A DNA stretch of 64,000 nucleotides from Flavobacterium sp. MC2016-06 (lineage in GTDB: Bacteria > Bacteroidota > Bacteroidia > Flavobacteriales > Flavobacteriaceae). The translations under genes were made by a program, and so were the position numbers. Below the pieces are notes generated by a model. It saw only the letters and a list, made by a program, of their open reading frames with translations, had not been told where the DNA came from and made no database searches. Location: positions 124,001 through 188,000 of the forward strand of contig NZ_WMID02000001.1 in NCBI RefSeq assembly GCF_009711165.2. Direction: 5' to 3'. This document shows positions 43,925 through 54,112 of the stretch, piece after piece. Within the stretch, counting starts at the first letter, position 1. The number at the start of each line of letters is the position of its first letter.

Positions 43925-46900
43925 TTAGCTTAAATTGCTTATTTCTGAATTAATGGCATCTAAAATAAATTGAACATCTTTGAAATTAACTGCCATTTCT
44001 GTCAGGAATTCTTTTAATGTTCCGTTTGGATCTGTGCTGTATTTGATTTTTATAAAACTTTTAAACAACGTTTCAAAACGAGGTGTAATAGTTGTAATCT
44101 GATCTTGAAAAGTTTTTAAAACATCTGGTTTTTGACATTTTAAGATGGTATAAAACAGTGAAATATGACTTTCGATAAGGAAATTTAATGTCGTTTTCTC
44201 TTCGGCAATTTTGGTGTTTCTTACAGTCGATAAAAAACTTTCGTAAATAAAGTCTCTATACATTTCTCCTAATTGATTATTAGAATTACCATTTATAAAA
44301 TCAGTAGTATTTTCATTAACGATTTTAAATTGTCTTTCTATTTCATCAATAAGAGAAGTGGTTTCGGGACTAAATTTCCCTATTTCAGGCTGCTGGTGTA
44401 TTTTTGCAAAAGATTCGGTTGTTTTCTTGATAAATGCAGTCGCGTTTTTTAAACAATTTGTTGTCGGAATTATTACTCTAAGCAGCACATCTTTTGGTCC
44501 GTCAATAGATTCGCCGCAATCTCTGTTGCTTGCAGTAAGTGATATTGTGATTGATGTACTTTTGTAGCTTGAAAGCGGACGTATTATTTCTGAATTAGAA
44601 TCGGTTTCAACTATTTCTCCCGCTATGTCCCATTTGTATATTTCTGCGTTTACAGAATTATTGGTAAGTACAAGATCAGTATCTTTAATGGCATAAGTAA
44701 ATTTTGCTATTGGCAGATTTCGCATTGTAATTACAAGTCCAGATGGTTTACCATTTGCCATTACAATGACTTTATCTACATTTTCAGGCACATTATAACC
44801 TATAAAAACATATCGTCCTGCATCATTTTGAGAAACGCCTTCACCAGATAGAATTACTTTTTTGTTTTCAGATTTGATGGTTAAAATATACGGAGTATCG
44901 TCATTTCTGCAGACGTATCTATTTTCGATGCTGACTTTAATATCTGTGATCTCAAAAGTTACTGAATGTTTTACCTGATAATTGCAGTTTCCGTTGTCGG
45001 CAGTGGCGCTTACAGGAAAAGTATAGCTTTCTTTAGCAGGTGCTTCATATTTATAAATATGCTGTATTTTTGTTTCTGTAGTAGTTTCAATAACAGTTCC
45101 GTCACCAAAATCCCAAGCGTATTTCATGCCTTCTTGATTTTCTCCCGTAATGGTAAAATCGGCAGTGACTTCGTTGGTTTTTTCTGATTTTGTGATTGCA
45201 ATTGTAAAGTCAAATTTTGGTTTTTTGAAAACGGTTACTTCACATTTTGTGTCAAAATTATTAACAGTAAAAGTGATTGGTTTTCCAATTAGTTCTTCGC
45301 TCACGAGTTTAGGATCAAAAACAAATTCTCCGTATTGATTTATGGTAACTCCTCCGTTTAAATCTTCTTCTACATCAGCTTTTACGAAACCTCCTGTTGG
45401 AGATACATGAAATGGGAAATACGGCGTTAATTCATCAAAACAAAGTTTGTTTACTGGTAAAGACAACGAGATTACGTTATCATCACAGCATAAATAAGGC
45501 AGTGTAAAATCGGCTATTATCGGATTTAATATAACAGATTCTCCATCATTGCCTTCACTTTCAAAATCGCCCGCTAGAGAACTGCCGCGCGGATATTGAT
45601 AAGGATAACCGTAACCGTAATAATACGGATACTGACTGTATTCGCCTTCAATATAAATCATGATAAATGTGCCTCCCGGCGCTACACCAGATTTATGCTC
45701 ATATCCGTGATTTTTGTTGAGATAGTAAGACGTAAAATTTTGAATAACTTCCTGTGCTTCAGATGCGTTTACGCCAAGTACAACAACATTAAAACCTAAA
45801 CCGTTTTGATATCTTATGTCCTGAATAATTTTTAATGCCTCTTTGTAATTTTTACCCTGATGTCCTTCGATTCTATAAAAATCATGATCTGCCATAAATT
45901 CCAGCGGACGTTTGGTATTTAAAAAGTTATCGTGATAACTTCTATTACTGCGTTGTTTTCCGATGGCTGTTTTTTTGTAATCCCAAAGTTCAATAATCTG
46001 ATTTCCCACATTATTATAAAACGGAATTGCTTTTTTACTCAAAGTTCCTAATTTAAAACTAGGCGTAATTTTTATGTAATTGAAGTTTACATTGTAATTG
46101 GCCAACAATTGTGCAGCGCGTTTTATAAGGCTGTACAACTGCTGCAAATCGGTGTTTTTGCCATAACAGATTTGAATTTCACTGCCTTCCATATCGACAA
46201 TAAATTCGTTTACCATACTTTCAGTACCTGTTTCAGTAAGCGTATCAACCGGCAGACAATCGTTGAAAGTACTTAGGTTTTGACCCGTAAGCAAAGGCGA
46301 TTTGTAAAAAGCATGTCGGTATTCAAAATAAGGTTTGGTTTTTACTATTTCTCCCAGCATTAAGTGTTTTGGGAAAGCTTTGATATCTGGACAGCAAAAT
46401 TCTCCATCCATATTTGATAATAAAAGTTTTATCTCATTATAAGTATCTATCAAATCGTTGAGAAGATCGTATCTGTATTGAAAATCGGGAGGAGCATTAT
46501 TTTCGTCAAAACTGTATAAATCGGATAGATTCTTTTTGATTGAACTAAGAATTACAGGCATTTGTAAATTGCTCAGCAATATTTCAAAACCATCACCAAG
46601 TTTAGCCGTTACATTGTTTTTAAAAATACCATTGGTAAATTTCTTTTTGATTTCATTATAATTACTAAAATTTTCAGGCTGCAATACAATACGATTGGAT
46701 ACTACAGCGGGCAGTTTGCAGTAAAGATTAGCAAAATTGGTTGTACTAATAATGCTGTCATGACTGTTAATTTGTGCCGCAACGGTTTTACTGACTAACA
46801 AAGCTCTGTGATTACCAATAATTTCTAATCCCTGATTATCGCAGGAAAGACTTACGCAGAGATCTGAATCTTTTTCATAAGATTCTAAATACAATAGTGC

Positions 46901-47377
46901 TACAGCATCAGTTATTTCTAATCCTGTATTGGCTTTAAGATATTGTATAGGAAAAGTATTGGCAGTATCAAGCAGCAGCTGTTCGGCCGTTAAAAGCTCA
47001 AAGATTTGAAGTTGTTCTGTACCATCATAAAAAAAAGGTTTGTATGCTGCCTTTTTATTATCGTAAACTTTATAATGTGTGTATAGGTTACTTTCAAAAT
47101 CAATAAATTTATCACCGTTAACTTTACTTTGATATAAATGAAAAAGATCTCCATCTGTAGTAATACCGCTGCCTTGTGTTATTGAGATCGTTTTTGCAGG
47201 TTCATTATAAGACACTTGAAATCCGCAAATGATGCCTACACCACTCAGATCTATCCTGGACATACGGTCTTGATCGTCAAAAAAGTCTACAATCTCATTA
47301 AGATGTCCTTCTGTAAGTACCTGATTTTTTGTAAATTTTCGGTACAGAGTTGTTATGGTTGAAAGTTTTGCTAACAT
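43925..47377 (-). CDS. PKD-domain eCIS protein, candidate fibre/baseplate-associated
   Basis: An 1150-aa protein between the Afp12-type and tape-measure genes, the place of the Afp13 tail fibre. The N-terminus (KNQVLTEGHLNEIVDFFDDQDR, then SGVGIICGF and GSGITTDGDLF) looks like a phage structural adaptor. Residues 575-600 are Tyr-rich (YSQYPYYYGYGYPYQYP). A PKD domain lies around residues 715-800 with WDFGDGT near residue 756, and a possible second Ig-like unit near residue 900 (YKWDIAGEIVET). The C-terminal 200 residues are helical. PKD domains mostly mediate adhesion, so it may act in host contact, but no fibre shaft repeat is seen. Confidence 0.7.
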   Translation of the reverse strand: MLAKLSTITTLYRKFTKNQVLTEGHLNEIVDFFDDQDRMSRIDLSGVGIICGFQVSYNEPAKTISITQGSGITTDGDLFHLYQSKVNGDKFIDFESNLYTHYKVYDNKKAAYKPFFYDGTEQLQIFELLTAEQLLLDTANTFPIQYLKANTGLEITDAVALLYLESYEKDSDLCVSLSCDNQGLEIIGNHRALLVSKTVAAQINSHDSIISTTNFANLYCKLPAVVSNRIVLQPENFSNYNEIKKKFTNGIFKNNVTAKLGDGFEILLSNLQMPVILSSIKKNLSDLYSFDENNAPPDFQYRYDLLNDLIDTYNEIKLLLSNMDGEFCCPDIKAFPKHLMLGEIVKTKPYFEYRHAFYKSPLLTGQNLSTFNDCLPVDTLTETGTESMVNEFIVDMEGSEIQICYGKNTDLQQLYSLIKRAAQLLANYNVNFNYIKITPSFKLGTLSKKAIPFYNNVGNQIIELWDYKKTAIGKQRSNRSYHDNFLNTKRPLEFMADHDFYRIEGHQGKNYKEALKIIQDIRYQNGLGFNVVVLGVNASEAQEVIQNFTSYYLNKNHGYEHKSGVAPGGTFIMIYIEGEYSQYPYYYGYGYPYQYPRGSSLAGDFESEGNDGESVILNPIIADFTLPYLCCDDNVISLSLPVNKLCFDELTPYFPFHVSPTGGFVKADVEEDLNGGVTINQYGEFVFDPKLVSEELIGKPITFTVNNFDTKCEVTVFKKPKFDFTIAITKSEKTNEVTADFTITGENQEGMKYAWDFGDGTVIETTTETKIQHIYKYEAPAKESYTFPVSATADNGNCNYQVKHSVTFEITDIKVSIENRYVCRNDDTPYILTIKSENKKVILSGEGVSQNDAGRYVFIGYNVPENVDKVIVMANGKPSGLVITMRNLPIAKFTYAIKDTDLVLTNNSVNAEIYKWDIAGEIVETDSNSEIIRPLSSYKSTSITISLTASNRDCGESIDGPKDVLLRVIIPTTNCLKNATAFIKKTTESFAKIHQQPEIGKFSPETTSLIDEIERQFKIVNENTTDFINGNSNNQLGEMYRDFIYESFLSTVRNTKIAEEKTTLNFLIESHISLFYTILKCQKPDVLKTFQDQITTITPRFETLFKSFIKIKYSTDPNGTLKEFLTEMAVNFKDVQFILDAINSEISNLS

Positions 47378-47389
47378 TGTGAATAGTAT

Positions 47390-50098
47390 TTATAGTGATC
47401 CTAAATTTGTTTTTCCTAGTATTATTTTCTCAAATTGATTTTCATTTTCATCTGTGCAGTCAAATAATCTTCCTGTTGGGTATAAGTTGCTAAGATGAGA
47501 GAACGCATCAATAAATGGTATCAATTCTGGTTCGGGTTGTTCTTGGTTCAATAGTGTTTTGGCAAACAAATATTTCTTGTAAGTGTTTTCAAACTGTAAA
47601 AGCTCATTTTCTGCGGGGTTTTCGATTTCATTTTTTCTATGCCCAATCCAGCAGATTTTTGCTAAAACATGAGAGGGTAATTCTTCCTTAATTACTTTCT
47701 CCATATAGTTTCTAAAATCGGTATTGGCAAAACGGAGTGTATATCCGGGAAGTACAATACTTATGCGATAGGAGTAAGGGTCTAGAGGTTCGCAGGTTTT
47801 GCATTCATCTGTACAAATGGGTAAAAACGTCGCTGGATTTACAGTGACCTGATTTACATCTGGTCGAAGCATCATATGTTCTACTATAAACATTCCTTCT
47901 TCTGTAAAGACTTCTTTCATAAAATAAATCAAATCCAGAATCGATTGTTTTACTTCTTGTAAAGTGTCATAATACGTATATCGTTTTGCAATAATTCGAT
48001 CGCGATTGTCCTCGTCTGTAATCAAAGGATTAATGATGTCATAAGAATATTTTCCCGAATCGGCTTGATGAATCTGAATGTTATCAATAACCTGCGGATC
48101 TGAAATCCCTGCTTTAAAGGCTTCTTCAACATTGTATTCTCTGGTTTGTATAATTTGTAAAACCGCAAAATATAATTCTCTGTTGGCAACAGATGTATCA
48201 TAGTATTCTGTAGTTGCTGAGAGTATGATATTATTATCATTATCTCTTATTCTCCATCGATACACAAGCTGATTGTCTGAGTCAATAAAATGGTATACTT
48301 CTACAAATGAATCCGAAAGATGTCTTCGGTTATAATCTTTAATACCCAAAAGTCTGGCAAGTCTCTTTTTTACTCCAGATACATTATCGGTATCCCACAA
48401 ATTACTATTGGGCTGTTTGTAATAATTAAAAGAATTACCGCGGTTTTTGCTGACGATTTTATAATCTTTCAAAAAGTCTTCTTTGTTTTTAAGAACCACT
48501 TCGTCTGCAGCACTGCCGTAGATACTTTTGTTGATAAAAACATATTCCGAAAAACGTTCGGCAAAACGCCCTAAAAGATGATCCAGAATATTATTTCTTC
48601 TTTCGATATTATTGTCCAATTTTTCAAAAAGAATTTCAGTCAGGTATTCATCATTATTTTCAGGATAGTTCGTTACCAGATCACTAAGTCCGTCAATGTC
48701 TTTTATCGCCTGCGTAAAAAATGTTTTAGTGAGGTTGCCGCTTACAGAAAGTATTTCGTTAACCTGTTCTAAATGTTTAAAATAGCTTCCCAAAATCTGA
48801 TCAAAGAATAAAAGATACCCTTTAAGCTGTTTTGCCTGTGATTTTCGGGCTGTTGTAGCTCTAGATGGCAAACCAACTTCACCAATACCATAAGTATCTG
48901 GAAAATCGTTTTGTATTGTAGTATAACTGTCTATAGGTAAATAACTGCCATTAGGAAGTTTGAGTTCTTTATTGTGGCTGGAATATGCGGTGGCTTTGTC
49001 TTTTACTTCTTCAATCTCATCCAAATAAATTTGTACTTGAGTCTTGTTGATATTGAGTGGTAAAACGCCTTTGTTGTAATTGAAAACGCTTTTAGAACAA
49101 ATTACAGGTTTTTGATATTCTTTAAGGCATATAAGCCATTGATTGATATTTGCATCCGTATCGGTGTCGCTGCAATTTCCCATAGAAATATCCTTGATGG
49201 TTATAACTCCCGGAACATTCATAATCAATTTTATAATATCAGATAAACGTACTTCACTTGTCAGTTCCGCTTCAATTAATTCTTTGGTGTCTATAAAACC
49301 GTGTTCTAAAATTGGACCATCAAAAATTTCTAAGGAAGAATACCCTTTATCCATCATTTGTTGAATCGAATAAAAATTGACTGTAGTCGATAAATAAGCA
49401 TCCAATGTATTTAATACCAGAGCGTGAACCATTTCTTCATCTGCCTGTGTATCTACCTCAATGCTGGCGCATATTTTTATAGCATATTCATCTACTTTTA
49501 TAATATTGATTAAATCCTCGCACAGATTTCTGTTGGCATGGTATTTTTTTCTGATTTGATCTTTAACACTATTAATTTCCGAAAGTTTTTTGCTTTCAAA
49601 ATCTACATATAAATCATACAATCCTTTAAGCTCAAAATTCTTTTTAAAATTTCTTGGTACGTCATTAAAGTCTTTAGGATTATAAGACAATTTATCTTCT
49701 TTACAATTTACATAAACTGTTTTTTTGTGTTTTGCCGGCCAGCAGTTTTTAACGCCTTCAATATCTATAAATATTTTTCTGTAATCTAGCGCCGTTACCG
49801 GGCTTGACGGCAATACTTCTGAGGCTTTAAAAAACTGCGTAGCAATTCCTTTATCTTTTTGATCAGAAGCAAGAATGTTTTCGATCGGGAGATCTATTCG
49901 CATGCCAAGGTCTGTTATAGCGTAGCACAGCATCTCCAGCATCGTAATACCAGGATCATGCGAGTTAAAATCGGTCCATAACCTGCCTCCAAGCTGTTCT
50001 ATATACTCAATACCTTTCTTTCTTAGAAAAAAGAAATCCAAGTCGTTTTCTGAAGCAACTTTTTTAGGAATCGTACTATGTGAATTTAATATTGACAT
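47390..50098 (-). CDS. eCIS baseplate protein, Afp12 type
   Basis: A 902-aa baseplate-wedge protein. It has WTDFNSHDPGITMLEMLCYA near residue 40, QLKGYLLFFDQILGSYF near residue 430 and RRNNILDHLLGRFAE near residue 505, all shared with the partial locus 1 protein at 1-1748. The C-terminal part holds IVEHMMLRPDVNQ, and a Cys-containing segment ICTDECKTCEP that is unusual for a baseplate protein. Its start overlaps the J gene stop by 13 bp. Confidence 0.87.
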   Translation of the reverse strand: MSILNSHSTIPKKVASENDLDFFFLRKKGIEYIEQLGGRLWTDFNSHDPGITMLEMLCYAITDLGMRIDLPIENILASDQKDKGIATQFFKASEVLPSSPVTALDYRKIFIDIEGVKNCWPAKHKKTVYVNCKEDKLSYNPKDFNDVPRNFKKNFELKGLYDLYVDFESKKLSEINSVKDQIRKKYHANRNLCEDLINIIKVDEYAIKICASIEVDTQADEEMVHALVLNTLDAYLSTTVNFYSIQQMMDKGYSSLEIFDGPILEHGFIDTKELIEAELTSEVRLSDIIKLIMNVPGVITIKDISMGNCSDTDTDANINQWLICLKEYQKPVICSKSVFNYNKGVLPLNINKTQVQIYLDEIEEVKDKATAYSSHNKELKLPNGSYLPIDSYTTIQNDFPDTYGIGEVGLPSRATTARKSQAKQLKGYLLFFDQILGSYFKHLEQVNEILSVSGNLTKTFFTQAIKDIDGLSDLVTNYPENNDEYLTEILFEKLDNNIERRNNILDHLLGRFAERFSEYVFINKSIYGSAADEVVLKNKEDFLKDYKIVSKNRGNSFNYYKQPNSNLWDTDNVSGVKKRLARLLGIKDYNRRHLSDSFVEVYHFIDSDNQLVYRWRIRDNDNNIILSATTEYYDTSVANRELYFAVLQIIQTREYNVEEAFKAGISDPQVIDNIQIHQADSGKYSYDIINPLITDEDNRDRIIAKRYTYYDTLQEVKQSILDLIYFMKEVFTEEGMFIVEHMMLRPDVNQVTVNPATFLPICTDECKTCEPLDPYSYRISIVLPGYTLRFANTDFRNYMEKVIKEELPSHVLAKICWIGHRKNEIENPAENELLQFENTYKKYLFAKTLLNQEQPEPELIPFIDAFSHLSNLYPTGRLFDCTDENENQFEKIILGKTNLGSL

Positions 50099-53000
50099 AT
50101 CTCTTTGGGTTGAATATTAGGTTCTTTGCAGGTTTTGATTTCGGTAGAAATAATATGATCTTTTACCGATACCAGAATACGTTTTGGATTTGATGGTGAT
50201 ACTACCGGTAAGAATTCCAGTGCAGTAAGATCATTTGAATTTTCAGATTCTGTATCGTCTTTTAGTTTCGCCATCTCCAATTCGGCTAAATAGTCTACAT
50301 AGTATAATTTTTCTACATAGTCAATTACTGTGCTTCGGTGCAATTCAATTCCAAAAAGGATATCTTTACTAGTATCAAATGCCCAGGGAGATAAGAATTT
50401 TGATATATCTTCATTCAGTTGTTTTTTATAAAAATTCTCATCGTATTCTGGATAGAATTTGACATTTAATTTTATTACAACTTTTTCATACTCTGGATTA
50501 ATTACTGCCGTTTCTACATGCATGCTGTTCAGACTGCTGATGTAATTTTGAATTTTATTTAGCGTCGCTGTACTCACACGAGGTTCATAAATATCAAACA
50601 CGTTTTTATTTATAATATCCGGAATTACGACAAGTGTAACATCGCCGGGCGAAAGAAATGAACTTTTTGAATTATTGGTATGGTTGAGGCATTTTACTCT
50701 AAATACTTCTGGAAATTCCTGAAGGATAAGATGCTCATAATCCCAAAGTGTTATCGCTCGGTTTTTATGACGAAGACGTTCACTTACTCGTTTGTAATAA
50801 GTATCATCAGACTCTTGAGGTTTTCCATTAAAAGAATTAAAAGGCTGCGAAACACTTTTAACTTGTGTTATTCGGTTGATAAGTTTAGAAATTGTTTCGG
50901 CAGGCAATCCTTTTTCTAAATGCGACAATTCGTTGTCATTATTAAAAAACTCGGCGGCTACAACTTGTGTTTTGATATCAATCACTTTGCAGACAGCATC
51001 ATAGGCTTTGTGCATTTTTGCTTTGATCCAGATTAAATTGCCTGGAAATAAAGTATTGGTTTTGGTTGCTTGTTTTGGAATTGCAAATTTTAGGATTCCA
51101 GATTTTAAAAAATTATCTATGGAATTTGCCAAAATTTCATTTTCAATATTTTTCCAATAATTGTCACAAAGTACAAACCATTCTACTTTTTGTCTTCCTA
51201 TAAATGATTGCGCCAGCGGATTTTCACTTCCTTCTAATATTTGAAACAATAACGAAATTTGCTGTGTTACTTCGGCTTCTTCAAGTCCGATATAAAATTC
51301 GCCTCCATTACAATAATCAGGAACCAGACGGCTTGCAATAGCACTATTGGCATCAAGAACTGCTTTTTGTATGGCTAGATTTTTTAAGTACGAATGTTCT
51401 TCACTCTGCCCAAAAGGCGCTTCATGAAATAATTTTGTGCGTTCTGTTTCGTATTCGTTTTCGGTTTGATGCGTAAAATCTGTTGTTTCTTCTGCCGTAT
51501 AATTTAAGCTTATTGTTTCTGCAAATGGTGTATAAGCTTCGTTTGGAATAAGTGTTTCTGGATTTTCACTCATTACCGCAAGAGCATATATTTTTGGATA
51601 TAAAGAATGTAAAAACGATTGGTTTGATGTTAATCTAATCGGCCCGCTTTTGTCAATATCATAATTGTTTCCTGTTACAGAAAATGCTGTTTGGTATACA
51701 GTATCTTTTTGGGTAAACAATACAGTATTTGTACTTTTATTTTCCCAGTTTTCTTTATTTAATACCGATACTGTGGCTTTAAAATAAGCATCTGAGCCTA
51801 CAATAAGATCTGCTGTATTGGAGTTCAGAATCAGCTTGTTTATTTCTGAAGCTTCAACAGCAATAGGATCTTTTCGTTCTGGATCTTCGGGCTGGTTTGC
51901 AGCTAACGCTGTTATTTTTTCTTCCAGAAACATGCCTTTAAAAAAGATGTCTTTGCTTATTGTAGTAAGATATTTTGTTTTGTAAGCTTCATAAAGTGTT
52001 TTAAAAGAGGTTGGTGTATTTTTCCAGTTTATCGTAACATCAATATTTTTCCACTTTTTAGAAAATATTTCAGGATAATTAATAAGAAAAGAAGAACCTT
52101 TGGTAGGCTGTGTGGTAAAAGGATAAAAAGGTTTTGACGCGTTTAATAAACCGGTGTCACTTTCTAACAATAAAGAAGTTACGTCTTTTACATCTACTTT
52201 TACATTAATATCTTTAATGGTTTTAGTAACTAAATTTCTAAATAAATCATGTCCTTTTTTATTTTCGGTATGAATTAAAAATCGAATAATAGGCTGATTG
52301 CTTGAAAAATTTTCGCCCAATATTTTTTGATTATAATTTACAATTGCCGGAATATCTTTTGAAATCTGAAAAACAAGTCTTAACTGGTTTCCTGAAATGC
52401 TTGATGTGGCAGCGGCGCCATTGAGTGGGATAGATCCAAGCCATTCTTTTTCGCCGCTGCAAAAAAGACTAATATTGTCTACAAGATCATTTACAGTAAA
52501 TGGTCCAGTTTCAAAAGTAAATGTTTCATTAAAAGTGATGGTAATATCAATATTTCTTTCACCTTCTTGTAATTTTAATATTGGAGAAGCGATGGCAAAA
52601 CCTAGTTTGGCATCTTGTAATTCTGTATATTTTTTTTCGTTTGAAGTATAGCCAAATGGCAGCCAATATTTTGCATCTTCTTTAAGACTTTCTCCTTTTC
52701 CGTCGAGAGAATTAGCAATTTCGCTTGATTTTATTTCGCCTAAAACAATGTCATTGTATACATTTTTAAGCTGCGTAATTTGAGCTTTATTGGCAATTAA
52801 TTCTTCGGTAGTTTTATAAATGAGTTTGTTTCCTTGAAGGTCTTTACCAGCATCTAATTGTGTTTGCGCTGGAATTCGTTCTTCGATACTTTTTTTAGCC
52901 AATTCAAAAATAACATGTACTTTGTCTGCTTTTGCAGGAAGTTTTTCGATTTGTAAAATGTCTTTATAAAAGAAATCGAGATGTTTTTTTGTAATTAAAT

Positions 53001-53397
53001 TAAATCGCGTTTTTGATAGTTCTAACAGTTTTAAGAAACATACAAAAAGTGTCATATGCGGGGTTAACGTACCTTCAAACTCAATACTGCTGAGTGTCTG
53101 CGAAATGGTTTGTTTTAAAGTATTGTAAGCTTTGTCGTTTCTGTTTGTAATTTCTTTTTGAAAAAAACCAAAATGTTCAAAAATCTCCTGCCAGTTGCCA
53201 GATGGATTTTCGCTGTCGTTTGTTTCAAAAAAATTAACCTGTTTTGCGAAGTTATAGGTAAAAAGTAACCAATCTTCCATATCAAAGTCATGGAGCTGCA
53301 AATTGTCGGGATCGAGAATACTATTCAAGCGATCGCTCTGGTCTGTGCCATTTCTTTTAAATACTATATCGTTTGTATGGTCGCTGTTGTTACACAT
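50086..53397 (-). CDS. eCIS baseplate J-like protein (Afp11 type)
   Basis: An 1103-aa baseplate J/gp6-like wedge protein. The C-terminal part has DDTYYKRVSERLRHKNRAIT, then DYEHLILQEFPEVFRVKCL and VTLVVIPDI, the family core. The middle is a large beta-rich region and the N-terminal 200 residues are helical. Compared with the paralogue at 1750-5508, the C-terminal core is the best conserved part. It lies 7 bp after the gp25 gene and overlaps the Afp12-type gene by 13 bp. Confidence 0.9.
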   Translation of the reverse strand: MCNNSDHTNDIVFKRNGTDQSDRLNSILDPDNLQLHDFDMEDWLLFTYNFAKQVNFFETNDSENPSGNWQEIFEHFGFFQKEITNRNDKAYNTLKQTISQTLSSIEFEGTLTPHMTLFVCFLKLLELSKTRFNLITKKHLDFFYKDILQIEKLPAKADKVHVIFELAKKSIEERIPAQTQLDAGKDLQGNKLIYKTTEELIANKAQITQLKNVYNDIVLGEIKSSEIANSLDGKGESLKEDAKYWLPFGYTSNEKKYTELQDAKLGFAIASPILKLQEGERNIDITITFNETFTFETGPFTVNDLVDNISLFCSGEKEWLGSIPLNGAAATSSISGNQLRLVFQISKDIPAIVNYNQKILGENFSSNQPIIRFLIHTENKKGHDLFRNLVTKTIKDINVKVDVKDVTSLLLESDTGLLNASKPFYPFTTQPTKGSSFLINYPEIFSKKWKNIDVTINWKNTPTSFKTLYEAYKTKYLTTISKDIFFKGMFLEEKITALAANQPEDPERKDPIAVEASEINKLILNSNTADLIVGSDAYFKATVSVLNKENWENKSTNTVLFTQKDTVYQTAFSVTGNNYDIDKSGPIRLTSNQSFLHSLYPKIYALAVMSENPETLIPNEAYTPFAETISLNYTAEETTDFTHQTENEYETERTKLFHEAPFGQSEEHSYLKNLAIQKAVLDANSAIASRLVPDYCNGGEFYIGLEEAEVTQQISLLFQILEGSENPLAQSFIGRQKVEWFVLCDNYWKNIENEILANSIDNFLKSGILKFAIPKQATKTNTLFPGNLIWIKAKMHKAYDAVCKVIDIKTQVVAAEFFNNDNELSHLEKGLPAETISKLINRITQVKSVSQPFNSFNGKPQESDDTYYKRVSERLRHKNRAITLWDYEHLILQEFPEVFRVKCLNHTNNSKSSFLSPGDVTLVVIPDIINKNVFDIYEPRVSTATLNKIQNYISSLNSMHVETAVINPEYEKVVIKLNVKFYPEYDENFYKKQLNEDISKFLSPWAFDTSKDILFGIELHRSTVIDYVEKLYYVDYLAELEMAKLKDDTESENSNDLTALEFLPVVSPSNPKRILVSVKDHIISTEIKTCKEPNIQPKEICQY

Positions 53398-53404
53398 AAT
53401 ACTA

Positions 53405-53815
53405 TTAAATATTAGTTCCTTCTAGTTTATAGAATGGGTAAACCATGTTGGTTCTTGAATTGGTTGCTCTTATTTTATAATCTAAACTCAATATTAATTC
53501 GCCGCTTAAATCATCTCCCTGACTAATGTCTATTTTCTCTACATCAATTCGTGGTTCGTGGTACAAAATGGCGGTTCTAATCAATTCAGACACAAAAGTT
53601 TTCAATGTTGTGTTGAGCGGATTAAAAAGGAGTTCGTCTACATTACAGCCGTATTTTGGCAGCATAACGCGTTCTCCTATTTTGGTAGACAATAAAATCT
53701 CTAGACTGCTTTTAATATCTTCCTCATCAGAAATCATTATAACAGACTTTGTTATTTTCTTAAATTCGGGCGGAAAACTCCATCCGGTTCCTAAAAAAGC
53801 TTGTTCATTTTCCAT
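53405..53815 (-). CDS. GPW/gp25 family baseplate protein (Afp9 type)
   Basis: A 136-aa gp25-family protein with FLGTGWSFPPEF at the N-terminus, GERVMLPKYGCNVDELLF in the middle and YHEPRIDVEKIDI before the last strands. It would join the sheath to the baseplate wedge. It lies 2 bp after the PAAR gene and 7 bp before the J gene, as in locus 1. Confidence 0.93.
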   Translation of the reverse strand: MENEQAFLGTGWSFPPEFKKITKSVIMISDEEDIKSSLEILLSTKIGERVMLPKYGCNVDELLFNPLNTTLKTFVSELIRTAILYHEPRIDVEKIDISQGDDLSGELILSLDYKIRATNSRTNMVYPFYKLEGTNI

Positions 53816-53817
53816 AA

Positions 53818-54108
53818 CTAACCTATTAAAACAGTTGCTAATCCGGCTGCAATTGTACCGCCATGTGCGGTAGAATCTCCCATTCTGGCTGCGGGTTTTC
53901 CTCCAATTAATACTGTTGAAGAACCCATTACAATACTATCGGGCGGGCCGGTGCAGGTTGCCATATCTCCAACACATGCGGCTGGCACGCCTCCAATTAA
54001 AACGGTTGGTACGCCGGCAGGTAAAATTGGACCGCCAACATGAGGGACGGTTGCTGTTACCATTGGGCAGACGTGCATGTCTGAAACTCTTGCGGCTGGT
54101 GCTCCCAT
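53818..54108 (-). CDS. PAAR-domain spike-tip protein (Afp10 type)
   Basis: A 96-aa PAAR protein with three motif copies (PAARVSD, PAACVGD and PAARMGD). The second has Cys where Arg is usual. HVCP, CTGPP and TAHGGTI give the His and Cys residues that could bind metal. It sits 4 bp after the VgrG-like gene, the tip-on-spike arrangement. Confidence 0.95.
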   Translation of the reverse strand: MGAPAARVSDMHVCPMVTATVPHVGGPILPAGVPTVLIGGVPAACVGDMATCTGPPDSIVMGSSTVLIGGKPAARMGDSTAHGGTIAAGLATVLIG

Positions 54109-54112
54109 AATT

